Shown here piece by piece: positions 16,466 through 25,591 of a DNA stretch of 41,621 nucleotides. Numbering within the stretch: the first letter of the stretch is position 1; each line of letters begins with the position of its first letter. A model generated the notes under the pieces. The model worked only from the letters and a program-made list of their open reading frames with translations. It made no database searches and was not told the DNA's origin. A program made the translations under genes and the position numbers. The stretch is from NCBI GenBank assembly GCA_027577415.1, contig JANBQS010000066.1, positions 1 to 41,621 on the forward strand, read 5' to 3'. Origin of the DNA: Coemansia sp. RSA 922 (taxonomy: Eukaryota > Kickxellomycota > Kickxellomycetes > Kickxellales > Kickxellaceae).

Positions 16466-18178
16466 ATGAGAGAGTGCCGCTCTTATGTTGCCATCTCGCC
16501 ATCGGCAACTTTGGATGAGCGCATTAGAACTCTCTTTTGTTGCTGCGCAATCTATCACTGCCATGCTGAGCCAATAGATGCACTTGTGGAAAGGCGGATG
16601 CGCCAGATGAGTAGCGACATTCGTTCAAAGTCGGACTGGATCGATTTCCTCAATGACGCCGATGCTCGTGTTGGCTGGGCCGCCGAAGCTAAGGCGAAGG
16701 GACTGACTGTTGTTGAGCTTGCTTATGTACTAGAAGAGCTAGCATACTACGCGTCTCTACACCCACCGGGCAGCAACATCAGACTTAGCGCAGCTGACGA
16801 CGTGTGGTTCTGTGATGCACTTGTTGACCCCCAGATCACTAATGAGCTCAAGGACTATGCAGCCATTCTCGAGAGCGTGTCAGATCGTCAAAAAGATTGG
16901 CATCCAAATGGCTCGTCTCGCGTACTCAATTTGATTGACCCGTCGCTGTTTCCACTGATCTATAGCCGTTCCAAGTTTTGTCGCCAGACCGGTACTTTGC
17001 CACAGGCGACGCTTAAGCCCGATGATGCAGGGGAGTTTCCTGGATCTCTTGAGGGATGGCGTAAGGCTTTAACCGTTACAAAGGACATAGAGCCAGACTA
17101 CTATCTCCCGATTGTAGTTAGGCGGTATGGAACTTATAGCTCCGAGAATTTTAGCTGGCTACCGTCCGAGTTTCGCGTTGACGACAATGGTGCTGTCACA
17201 ATCGAGTCCTACATCAACAACCTACACCCAGTCAAACACGCCGCGATGTACCAGATTATAGCCAGTGTCTTCTCCAAGTTTCTCCCGCTTTTGGAACAAG
17301 TCGTAACTGACCTCGTGCATTCACGCCAGCCACGAGTGAAGCTAGACCCGGATAAATACTACAAGAGCGATGAGCCACAGCCTGATCCGGACGACGACGA
17401 TTACTTTGAAGCAATTATTCCGTGGAAGAGTCGTGCTACATTTGTTCCCCCGCAACCTGAGCCGTTTACTTTGCCTGCACGTCCTGTCAGTCCTTACAAC
17501 CTCCGTGGGCGGCGGTTGCAGGCTATTGTCAAAATGACCAACATCGAGCTTACTCCAAAGAGGCCAATCCATGGCGGCGAGGACTGGAGCGTAGCAGGCT
17601 TGGCTAATGAGCGCATCATTGCCACCGGCGTATTCTTCTACGACGTGGCGAACATCGCGCCAAGTAGTATGCGATTCCGCGAGGCACTTTCCTCATTGGA
17701 TTTTGAGGCCGAGCAATTTGATATTGAATCAGTTGTCAATGTGTACGGTATAGAACAAGACCAATTGGGGGAAGAAGACACTATATCGCAGGAGCTAGGC
17801 AGTGTTGGCATTAAAAATGGACGGTACGTGGTGTTCCCAAACGTACACCAGTTCAAATTTCCCGAACTCAAGCTAGCTGACGAGACCAAAGCCGGTCACT
17901 GCAAGATGCTAACGTTTTACTTTGTGGATCCAAGTACGCGCATTCCGTCGTCAGAGATTGTTCCACCACAGCAACAAGACTGGTTCTTTGAAGATATTCT
18001 GGAATCTGAGCCGTTCTGCCGTTTGCCGCAGCTGGTAGTGGACGGCATCATGGACAAGGTCGATTTCCCAATTTCGCTTAAGGAGGCCAAGAAGATTCGT
18101 CCGCAAGTGCACCAGGACGAAAGTATCATGGATGTCACATCTGATTTGTTCGAGCCTCAGGCTCTCTTTCGTGCCTAG
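16466..18178 (+). CDS. DUF4246 family protein, probably lacking metal ligands
   Basis: The 570-aa protein shows the family order: RMRQMSSDIRSKSDWIDFLN (about 44-63), LNLIDPSLFPLIYSRSK, LPSEFRVDDNGAVTIESYIN then NLHP, KMTNIELTPKRPIHGG, ANERIIATGVFFYD, ISQELGSVGIKNGRYVVFPN, LADETKAGHCK and IVPPQQQDWF near the end. DUF4246 is a fungal family with an expected dioxygenase-like fold; its reaction is unknown. The usual WHvEG and QHrV motifs here read WSVAG (Ser375, Ala377) and QFKF (Phe463). All three likely metal ligands are therefore replaced, although His461 lies two residues away. The start used has no better upstream Met, and the Met at about residue 44 is an alternative. It ends 52 bp from the convergent gene at 18231. 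Confidence 0.9.
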   Translation: MRECRSYVAISPSATLDERIRTLFCCCAIYHCHAEPIDALVERRMRQMSSDIRSKSDWIDFLNDADARVGWAAEAKAKGLTVVELAYVLEELAYYASLHPPGSNIRLSAADDVWFCDALVDPQITNELKDYAAILESVSDRQKDWHPNGSSRVLNLIDPSLFPLIYSRSKFCRQTGTLPQATLKPDDAGEFPGSLEGWRKALTVTKDIEPDYYLPIVVRRYGTYSSENFSWLPSEFRVDDNGAVTIESYINNLHPVKHAAMYQIIASVFSKFLPLLEQVVTDLVHSRQPRVKLDPDKYYKSDEPQPDPDDDDYFEAIIPWKSRATFVPPQPEPFTLPARPVSPYNLRGRRLQAIVKMTNIELTPKRPIHGGEDWSVAGLANERIIATGVFFYDVANIAPSSMRFREALSSLDFEAEQFDIESVVNVYGIEQDQLGEEDTISQELGSVGIKNGRYVVFPNVHQFKFPELKLADETKAGHCKMLTFYFVDPSTRIPSSEIVPPQQQDWFFEDILESEPFCRLPQLVVDGIMDKVDFPISLKEAKKIRPQVHQDESIMDVTSDLFEPQALFRA

Positions 18179-18230
18179 TCGTGTATTATTTAACACGGCC
18201 TATATCAAGCGCTGTTAAAAGCAAGGCGCA

Positions 18231-18665
18231 TTAATGTCTGTAATCACGTATTAAATTTTGGTGATATAACCAGCGCAATATGTTTATTGTTGTCCACAGT
18301 TGGACAGGAGTAGTACCATAATAAGTCAAAGACCCTGTATGCTGGAACTCGACAGTTACAAACACCATGTCTGCGAAATTCCCAATAAGAATAAATTTGC
18401 AACTATCGGCAACATCGGGCGTAGTATTGTCCATATTCCTAATCCAATTAATGTTATGATTATACTGAGAACGAACAAGTGTGCCAATTTTTCTAATTGC
18501 TTCATAGTTGTGAACATCGTGTTTCTCTACCTCTAGAAGCGTTTCTAGGTCAGGAATGCGATTGCGGTCAATGGAATATGCAACTCTGCACGTGTCGCCA
18601 TTTCCTATGTATACAAGGACAATTTTGATGGGGTCTTTAAAATCCTCCGATGTGGCGCGTTGCAT
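18231..18665 (-). CDS. Best-preserved member of a small-protein family of unknown function (copy E)
   Basis: The 144-aa protein starts at MQRATSEDFKDPIKIVLVYI. The frame is open further upstream, but that part overlaps the TATA box and promoter block shared with 1374-1410, so the inner Met is chosen. Visible features are a hydrophobic strand ending in GNGDT, a helix (LETLLEVEKHDVHNYEAI), LVRSQYNHNINWIRNMDN, and a second strand-G turn (CKFILIGNFADMVFVTVEF). Relatives lie at 488-715, 1499-2079, 11413-11750 and 40076-40139 in this window. No known domain is recognised; it looks soluble and two-layered. It is convergent with the DUF4246 gene. The intact frame and promoter suggest expression. Confidence 0.65.
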   Translation of the reverse strand: MQRATSEDFKDPIKIVLVYIGNGDTCRVAYSIDRNRIPDLETLLEVEKHDVHNYEAIRKIGTLVRSQYNHNINWIRNMDNTTPDVADSCKFILIGNFADMVFVTVEFQHTGSLTYYGTTPVQLWTTINILRWLYHQNLIRDYRH

Positions 18666-18766
18666 TGCGGCAATAGGCTTGTAGTAAAGTAAAAAATAAA
18701 AAGGTAGAGAGAGGAATAAGCGATACTGTGTTTCAAACGATTGAAATGGACTGGCAATAAGTGGGC

Positions 18767-18774
18767 TTTTTATA
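18767..18774 (-). promoter_or_regulatory. TATA box and conserved promoter block of copy E
   Basis: TATAAAAA inside GGCGGGTATAAAAAGCCCAC lies 109 nt before the ATG. Sequence upstream to about 18870 (CTTACGTAGTTTTGGGGGAG, then GATCATCGCCCAGTTTGGGA) aligns with the promoter of copy B at 1302-1410 and more weakly with copy A at 340-425. Confidence 0.75.
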
Positions 18775-19109
18775 CCCGCCATGGGTTGGTAAAGAAACGA
18801 GTCATAGTCCAATTTGTCCCAAACTGGGCGATGATCCTCCCCCAAAACTACGTAAGCCAAATCAGCCTCAAACATGGTTGGAGGAGCTGTGGCTTGGGCG
18901 CTCTGGAGCTAAATCTGGCTTCCAAACTTTTCTATGAAAAAAGTATACTTTAATTCAATTATGAGGGTTTGCTCTGGTAGTACCCAACACTGCTGTTTCT
19001 CCCTTGATGAGTGAACAGTTAGCGAGGATGATTACAAAAGGGGTATTATATCAGTTGGTAGGACTGATTTGCAGACATGTTGAACATAATAACTACTGAA
19101 ATACACTTT

Positions 19110-21386
19110 TTACTGATAGATATTGTCAATTGCCGTGTTACCGTTTGCTTCATTCGCCTTTTTTTGAAGATCCATCGCCTTTTCCCAAAAGGCATTGGCG
19201 AAGGCAAGCAGTTGTTTCGAAATCTCCTTCCATTTCTCGGCGCGCTCCTTGAATGGATTAACCCTGGACAATCTTTTGCTTGAAATATAACAGAGCTCAT
19301 ATGCGTCAAGTTCCTTCTTGATGGAAAGTTCACGGCGCTTTGGCTCGACATGCTTCCTCTTTTCAAATGTTCCGTGGCAGTCGGGAGTAAGATCGGGGTT
19401 TTGGAATAGCCGCTTGTAAAGCAAAAACGCCAAATTCTTAATCGGATTGCTTTCTTCGCCATTGTCGCCTTCCGGTTTAAAGTTATTAACGATGGTGCTC
19501 ATAAACGATTCGGGGCTGCTAAAGGCAGACATTTTGGCCGTAATCATGCCGTTGGTAGAGTCGTGTCGCCACGCCGCAATAGGAAGTTTGACGAGTTCCT
19601 CATATTCACGACGCTTACCACTGATAGTGCCACGAGTCGCGAACCAACAAATCAGGCACAACATTGACTCCCAGTCATCAAGGCTCGTGCGCTCGACGTC
19701 TGACTCGCTTAGGTTATTGATGCTCACGTAAGGTAAAGTCCCAGTCACCTTGTGAAGATTGCCCGGCTCCTTTTGCTTCAAGTCAATTGCGCAGTCAAAA
19801 TCGATGAGCATCCCGCGAGCAATTCCCTCACTCCGAACAACAAGGATGTTGTTATCCGAGATATCGCGGTGCAGAATATTGCAATGGTCAACAAATGCAC
19901 TGTGACAGCGCATCGCATCACAGATGACAGTGACAAACTCTGTGACCGACTTTGTGGAGCACAACGATTCGCCGATGGGGCTCATGACGATACGGCGGTG
20001 AGCACGGAAAAGAGGGTCATCGTCGCTGCGCGCTTCGTCTAGCCCATTCACAGTATCAGTGTTATTCTCAGCCAATTTGTCTTTTCCATACATCGTATCT
20101 GTAGTATCCTCGACCCACTCGCCATTGCGCTGGAACGAAACTCGCCCACCCGCCTCAATCTTTGGGAAAATAATATCTTTAGCGGCAGCCTGCGCTGAAA
20201 GCCCTTCCTTAATCTTGTTGAGAGATCTGACCTCGTCGCAAGCATCGTCGGAGGCGTTGCGCTTGGAAAACGCCCAGGAGTCCTTAATGACTACAGTTGG
20301 TATTAACGGATTCGTAGTCGAGACAACCGCTGTGGGCACAATGTCGGTGGCGAGGAAGCAGCGCGTATGGCGGCCAAACACCCGCTCGGCCTGGCATCTG
20401 ACTGTCGAGAAATAGTAGTACTTCACATCTGCGCCCTCACCCATACAGCCTTTCTCACTAGGACACGCAATCTGCCAGCATCTTAGGTCGTGCAAGTACT
20501 CCATTGTCGGGTCGCGGCCGAGCTGAGACTCCTCGCAGAACGACCAATTGACGAGTACCTTGATAAACGAACGCCGACCCTCGGGCGTGGTAACGTCCAT
20601 ATTGCAAGAGAAAATAGCTCTGTCGTGGCCGAAATGGCACACCCGTACAAGCCTACCGCAGACAGTAACGCCCCAGGCAAAGCGCAGGTTGTGCTGCTGT
20701 TGGTACATCTCTCGTGCGTTCATATAGAGCCTCTTAAACGCATCCTTAAAGCCATCTTCGTCGCCCTTAAGCTTAATCACCAGCACGGCAAGCATCTCGT
20801 AGTATGAAAACCGTCTGCAATTGTCATCAAATGGGTAGTCAATATTTGCTCTAGCCAATCCCATGCCAATGCGCATAGTGTCGTCAGTGTCAGAGAAGTT
20901 GTAGTCAAATTTCGTGGAGGGAAGCACAAGGCGGCGCCCAAGGTCATTATCTGAACTAGAGTCATCCAAAGAAATCAGCTTCTCCTGTACTATGAGCGCT
21001 ACGTACTCGATGAACGCCCCGATAGGACCATACATGGCTTTCTCGTTGTTAATCGTCTGCCACAGTATCCATTCTCTCGCTTTGTCCAGCTTTTCTTTAA
21101 GAGGAGTGCAGTTGTCTACAATATCCCCAGCCCTCTGAGTCGACGAACTGGGGTCGGTCAAAGTACTAGACTGCTGCATGGGTGAGTCTGGGCGTGGTTT
21201 GTCAGTGTCGCCCATCTCTTCAACAGATTGTGCTGGACTAGAAGGCGCAGTATCGAGATACGACTCCATGAATTGCGCAGCCTCTTTAATTATCTCTTGA
21301 GCGAGTACTAGTCGCTTATGGTCCAGTGGCCGAGCCAAGCTCAAAAGAGTCTTGATCCTTCTCAAGACACTGTTCGTAGCAGGCAT
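19110..21386 (-). CDS. FunK1-type protein kinase
   Basis: The 758-aa protein has an N-terminal charged region and helical domain followed by a kinase-like C-terminal half. The catalytic loop LHRDISDNN lies at about residue 505, LIDFDCA (DFD in place of DFG) at about 527, then GTLPYVSINNL and the FunK1 signature SLDDWESMLCLICWFATRG. RAHRRIVMSPIGE precedes the hinge. FunK1 kinases are expanded in many fungi and their substrates are unknown. The C-terminal tail is lysine/glutamate-rich and coiled. An overlapping frame from an ATG at 21543 (MTKRKASSSALSSALDNVGH) runs to 21316; it may be the true N-terminus joined through a one-base shift, or an upstream ORF. The gene is divergent from the F-box-like gene at 21864. 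Confidence 0.9.
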   Translation of the reverse strand: MPATNSVLRRIKTLLSLARPLDHKRLVLAQEIIKEAAQFMESYLDTAPSSPAQSVEEMGDTDKPRPDSPMQQSSTLTDPSSSTQRAGDIVDNCTPLKEKLDKAREWILWQTINNEKAMYGPIGAFIEYVALIVQEKLISLDDSSSDNDLGRRLVLPSTKFDYNFSDTDDTMRIGMGLARANIDYPFDDNCRRFSYYEMLAVLVIKLKGDEDGFKDAFKRLYMNAREMYQQQHNLRFAWGVTVCGRLVRVCHFGHDRAIFSCNMDVTTPEGRRSFIKVLVNWSFCEESQLGRDPTMEYLHDLRCWQIACPSEKGCMGEGADVKYYYFSTVRCQAERVFGRHTRCFLATDIVPTAVVSTTNPLIPTVVIKDSWAFSKRNASDDACDEVRSLNKIKEGLSAQAAAKDIIFPKIEAGGRVSFQRNGEWVEDTTDTMYGKDKLAENNTDTVNGLDEARSDDDPLFRAHRRIVMSPIGESLCSTKSVTEFVTVICDAMRCHSAFVDHCNILHRDISDNNILVVRSEGIARGMLIDFDCAIDLKQKEPGNLHKVTGTLPYVSINNLSESDVERTSLDDWESMLCLICWFATRGTISGKRREYEELVKLPIAAWRHDSTNGMITAKMSAFSSPESFMSTIVNNFKPEGDNGEESNPIKNLAFLLYKRLFQNPDLTPDCHGTFEKRKHVEPKRRELSIKKELDAYELCYISSKRLSRVNPFKERAEKWKEISKQLLAFANAFWEKAMDLQKKANEANGNTAIDNIYQ

Positions 21387-21543
21387 TTGCTTCCTTGTGC
21401 ATCTCGGTCATGATTTGATCAGGCGACGTGTAGCTGTTTGCCCCTGAGGTCCCCGACCGTGTTGACCTGAGCGTACTGCTATCATGCCCTACATTATCAA
21501 GGGCGCTCGAAAGCGCACTGCTGCTCGCCTTGCGCTTAGTCAT
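21316..21543 (-). other. Overlapping upstream frame of the FunK1 gene
   Basis: A 75-codon ATG frame, Ser/Lys-rich, overlaps the first 71 bases of the kinase frame in a different register. Its composition (SALSSALDNVGHDSSTLRST) is that of a disordered protein N-terminus. It could be the kinase's original start separated by a frameshift, or a translated upstream ORF. No splice pair that would join the frames is evident. Confidence 0.4.
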
Positions 21544-21863
21544 TCGTAGCTATAGCCAGTCGATAGTGATGCGATGCTAAAATAAAATAAATTACAAATA
21601 TCTGAAAAAAGAGCACAAGTTTTGAAGAATAAACAAATAAACGGAAGAGGTGAGAGAAAGATGTGGATTGTTTACTGTTAACACAAATCTTTCCTCCAAA
21701 CCGGTTTGTGGATATTACGTTGATCCATCTGCCTGATCAGGCTGAGTTGATTTCTGGTTGGGCGTTGTTTTTTTTTACAGAAAACCCGCAGCACTCTTTC
21801 TTTTTCTTTTTCTTCGTTGTCGAATTTTACTTTATTTTCCACATTATTCGCAATTCAACAATA

Positions 21864-23603
21864 ATGTCTACACTTTCGCCCTTGCAATTATTCCCGCTAC
21901 ACGTTGTTCAGCTTATTGTCGACCACGTCGCTGGAAGCAGCCGCATGGTATATGACGGCGTCCGTGTCAACTCGCACGAGTACAGGATGCTGTTAAAGCC
22001 GTTGCTGTGGGTCTGCCACAACCTTCGTACTGTCGCTTACTCGCGCTACTGCAACAACTTTGAGCTAAACCTCTCTGGCATGCCACTTGCCTATCTCGAC
22101 CCACTTCACTCGCCAGATCGCTGTACCGATGTGGACTACCGTACGCTTAACTATCTCGGCTACTCTACCCACCACTTTGCGAAGGATATAACGGTGTTTG
22201 TGGATGAGCGAACAGTGTATTCTGGCAAGGCATTAGAGGCGATATCTCATGCGCCCTACGACGGTTGCTCATTTCCTCTGGCTCGCAGGATCGCATTCTA
22301 TTTTCTCTATGATGCAATAGATGGGGCAGGCGAGGACATTGACGTTGACCCGTTGCTAGTTGAGGCTAATATTGGTGCTTTCGTCAAGCGTGTCAAGCAG
22401 ATGGCGCCCTTGGTCGGCGAGATTAGCATTGATCCCGCATACGGTGACGACGTGCCCAGTATAGCCAGTCAATACATTGGCCATCTAGCCTCTCGACTCT
22501 ACCAGCTTGCTTGCGGCATCGAGTATAACTACACCTTAGATGCTACGGACATGATGAGGCTGCAATTGGATATGATCTGCAATCTAACACATGTCAGCTA
22601 CATTTCCACCTCCCGCATTGGCGATGCCTACCAGTTTGTACAGCTGGCTCGGAAGAATGCGCTGATATTGCAGTCTCTGGTTCTCGAGTGTGAGCACGAC
22701 ATTAACATTTTGGGCCTTGTCCAGGACGCGGATGGCAACCACGTAGAGTATCCGCGCTTACTGACGCTAAAGCTGTGGTCGGCTTCAGAGGCTGAAGAAC
22801 CAAGACGACCTGCATTTCGTGACGCGGCGCCATTCCCCATCCTTCGGCAGCTGCATATCAACCTTGACTGCTCGTTTGACGACGATATCTTTTTCAGGGG
22901 CAATGCGGCTACACTCAAGGTATTGGATATGACATTGGACTCTTTGAGTGTCTCCATACTTCGAAAGTACAAGGTGTTTGTGCCGGGCAGCCATCCAAAG
23001 CTACAAAGAGTCAAGCTTTGGTACTCTAACAAATTTACGTCAGAGTTGTTTTCTTCAGTTGCCGAGGCAATGCAGTTTCTATACAGCATTGGGCCAGGAG
23101 CAGCTGTGCGGGAATACGCTAAATGTGATGTGCAACAAGATTTGCCACCCATGCTCTCGTTGTTTGGCAGCCATTCTAGCATCCAGGTCTTGTTGCTACC
23201 CAGTTTGCGCCCGGAGTTTGGGGATGTCATCGCCGTGATAAAGTCGCTCCCGCTTCTGTCGGATCTACAAACCTCAGTGCCCAGACTGGGACCAATGCCT
23301 GACGGCGTCACACCAGACACTCTTCCTGAACACGTCATCTCGAATTATGCGCCGATGGGCAGAAGATTCCGTTGTTGGCATCTCAACATTGGCTATGCCA
23401 ACATTTGCTCAGAAGTAGCAACCTGTGTATTGCTGCTGGCGCTGGCTTGCCCCAATTTTGACTACGCCGCTCCGCCTATCTCCCAGCGCGAAGTGTTTAT
23501 GAAGCGGATGGAAAAGGATATCCGTTCGAATTGCTTTAAATCATACGCGCCTCGCTTGCGCCGCCTGTTGTTTCATGGGTGGGACGAAAGAAAAAAAGAC
23601 TGA
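21864..23603 (+). CDS. F-box-like/leucine-rich family protein, paralogue 1
   Basis: The 579-aa protein begins MSTLSPLQLFPLHVVQLIVD with a short F-box-like N-terminal helix region and LLKPLLWVCHNLRTVAYSRY. Irregular leucine-rich segments follow (ILQSLVLECE, LLTLKLW, FPILRQLHINLD, ATLKVLDMTLD, SIQVLLLPSL, LPLLSDLQT). The C-terminus has the family words SNYAPMGRRFRCWH, LLLALACPNFDYA and APRLRRLLFHGW. The longer open frame upstream is T-rich leader, so the Met at 21864 is used. The gene lies in tandem with paralogue 2 (200 bp apart) and divergent from FunK1. The family may supply substrate adaptors for ubiquitin ligases, which is inference. It is roughly collinear with the pseudogene at 2567. Confidence 0.85.
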   Translation: MSTLSPLQLFPLHVVQLIVDHVAGSSRMVYDGVRVNSHEYRMLLKPLLWVCHNLRTVAYSRYCNNFELNLSGMPLAYLDPLHSPDRCTDVDYRTLNYLGYSTHHFAKDITVFVDERTVYSGKALEAISHAPYDGCSFPLARRIAFYFLYDAIDGAGEDIDVDPLLVEANIGAFVKRVKQMAPLVGEISIDPAYGDDVPSIASQYIGHLASRLYQLACGIEYNYTLDATDMMRLQLDMICNLTHVSYISTSRIGDAYQFVQLARKNALILQSLVLECEHDINILGLVQDADGNHVEYPRLLTLKLWSASEAEEPRRPAFRDAAPFPILRQLHINLDCSFDDDIFFRGNAATLKVLDMTLDSLSVSILRKYKVFVPGSHPKLQRVKLWYSNKFTSELFSSVAEAMQFLYSIGPGAAVREYAKCDVQQDLPPMLSLFGSHSSIQVLLLPSLRPEFGDVIAVIKSLPLLSDLQTSVPRLGPMPDGVTPDTLPEHVISNYAPMGRRFRCWHLNIGYANICSEVATCVLLLALACPNFDYAAPPISQREVFMKRMEKDIRSNCFKSYAPRLRRLLFHGWDERKKD

Positions 23604-23803
23604 GCACTGAATAAATTCAACAAAATAATATTACTGCGGTTTTGAGGCGATCCAATTAGCCCAATACTTTTGTCTTTTAGGATTTACAAGGCTATCCCGC
23701 TTTGTTACCTGATCTCTCTTTCTCTCTTTCTCTCTTTACTTTCACGATTTATTTACGCCATTTAATTCATATATTTCCCTGCTCCTAAAAACAGTCAACG
23801 TCA

Positions 23804-25591
23804 ATGGATAACCTGTCGGCGTTTCAGCTCCTTCCGAACCATGTCGTCAAGCTGATAGTCGATCACGTTGCTCATAGCAGTCGGTTGCGGTTTGATGGTG
23901 TCACTACTGACTCGGAGGAGTACAAGACACTTCAGATGCCGCTGCTCTGGGTGTGCCACAACTTCCGTGCCTTTGTGCGCGAGCGCTTCTGCAGAGTATA
24001 TAGACTAACCTTGGATAACGATCGAGACAGAGCCGAAGCCTTGCTCTGTTCGTGGCCGACACGCTTCGAAGAGTTTGACTATCCTACGCATCCTTTGGCC
24101 AAGGAGCTTTGGGTCCATTTGGAAATAGAAGCTGTGTTCTCGGGAAAGGCGCTACAGCTACTGTCTGGTGCGCCCTATGGAGCATGCTCTTTCCCTCTAG
24201 TTCGAAAACTTTGTATTAGTCTTACCAGTGACATGGAGGATTACTATGACTGGGAATCCGAGAGTGACAATGACCCGGAGCCAGTACTTGAAAACGACTG
24301 GGAAGCGGAGTGTCGCAATGACGCCGTGCCAAAAACCCGCTATGTCTACCCTCCAGATACTGCCGCCAACATAACAGCGCTTGTCCAGTGGATCAAACAA
24401 ATGGTGCCTGCAGTCAGCGAAATCGATGTGGATTTCCACGATGAACCCCAGATACTGCACCAATACAGCGATGTCCATATATCAAATCTAGTCCAGCAGC
24501 TCTTTGATATCGTTGAGAGACGTACTGTGCTCTCGGATAGAAACGATTATATGCTCATTTATTTGGATCTGGAGCCAATCCGAGACCTAGTTCATTTGAA
24601 GTTCTCATTGGACTCGCACTTTTACAGTGCTTGGCCGTTGATACGTCGTAGCACGAAAACCTTGCAGTTTCTGGATCTTTATGTGGGTAATATGGAGCTA
24701 ACTGACTTGGTAATAGATCGTACCAGCGGAGGCTACCTGGAATACCCATGCCTGCACACCTTGTTAATTTATTCGCACCGTGAGCCATGTCCAACGCGAA
24801 AGGCTGTCATTAAAGACGTTGTGCTGTTTCCCCGACTTTTGCGCCTGAGCGTGCTATTGGATTATCCTTTTGGCGACGACATACTTTTCAGGGGTAACGC
24901 TCGTACACTGGAGTACCTGGAATTGAGGCTGCTTCCAAATACCGTTTCGATGCTCAAGAGGCACAGAGTATTCACGCCTACCAGCCATCCGAACCTCAAA
25001 TGCGTCAAGCTTGATATTCCTCCATCTGGTATGCCTGACGTGTTTGCTTCAGGTGCCGAGTATATGCGGTTTGTTATGAGTATCGGGCCCGGCGCATCAG
25101 TGCGCCAGATAGTTGATTTGGACAAGTATCCCGAGGATTGTAATCTTGCGATCTCGGCGCTTAAACACCACGGATGTATCCAGATCCTGTCTTTGCCTTC
25201 TATGCCCTTGTCGATTTGGCAGGCTATTACATTGGTTGAGTCGCTCCCGCTTCTATCGGATCTTTCAACCAAAGCCCCAGTCCTAGGCGAACTTCCTCAG
25301 GGCTTGTCCATTGCTGAACTTCCCGAATACGTCCGCTCCAACTATGCGCCGATGGGCAAGAGGTTCCATTGCTGGCATGTTTACGATAGGCCTGAGCGCG
25401 ACTACGAAGAAATAGCGACCTGTGTGCTGCTGCTGGCGCTTGCTTGCCCCAACTTTGACTATGCGTCATTGCAAAGAGACCATCGTGAACCATTCATGGA
25501 GGAGATGAGGAAGAGAATCGACGGGCCCGGATTCAGACAAGATGCGCCTCGTCTAAGGCGCTTGCTATTCAATGGATGGAAAGATTGCTAA
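23804..25591 (+). CDS. F-box-like/leucine-rich family protein, paralogue 2
   Basis: The 595-aa protein begins MDNLSAFQLLPNHVVKLIVD and keeps LQMPLLWVCHNFRAFVRERF, FLDLYVGNMELT, ARTLEYLELRLLPN, LPLLSDLSTKAPVL, SNYAPMGKRFHCWH, LLLALACPNFDYA and APRLRRLLFNGW in the same order as paralogue 1. It has an extra acidic insert (about 145-175: DYYDWESESDNDPEPVLEND). It follows paralogue 1 by 200 bp. The intergenic part holds a CTCTCTTTCTCTCT tract that could act as a promoter or leader. The Met chosen is preceded by CAACGTCA. It is intact and most likely expressed. The family assignment to F-box-like proteins is inference from the N-terminal pattern. Confidence 0.85.
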   Translation: MDNLSAFQLLPNHVVKLIVDHVAHSSRLRFDGVTTDSEEYKTLQMPLLWVCHNFRAFVRERFCRVYRLTLDNDRDRAEALLCSWPTRFEEFDYPTHPLAKELWVHLEIEAVFSGKALQLLSGAPYGACSFPLVRKLCISLTSDMEDYYDWESESDNDPEPVLENDWEAECRNDAVPKTRYVYPPDTAANITALVQWIKQMVPAVSEIDVDFHDEPQILHQYSDVHISNLVQQLFDIVERRTVLSDRNDYMLIYLDLEPIRDLVHLKFSLDSHFYSAWPLIRRSTKTLQFLDLYVGNMELTDLVIDRTSGGYLEYPCLHTLLIYSHREPCPTRKAVIKDVVLFPRLLRLSVLLDYPFGDDILFRGNARTLEYLELRLLPNTVSMLKRHRVFTPTSHPNLKCVKLDIPPSGMPDVFASGAEYMRFVMSIGPGASVRQIVDLDKYPEDCNLAISALKHHGCIQILSLPSMPLSIWQAITLVESLPLLSDLSTKAPVLGELPQGLSIAELPEYVRSNYAPMGKRFHCWHVYDRPERDYEEIATCVLLLALACPNFDYASLQRDHREPFMEEMRKRIDGPGFRQDAPRLRRLLFNGWKDC

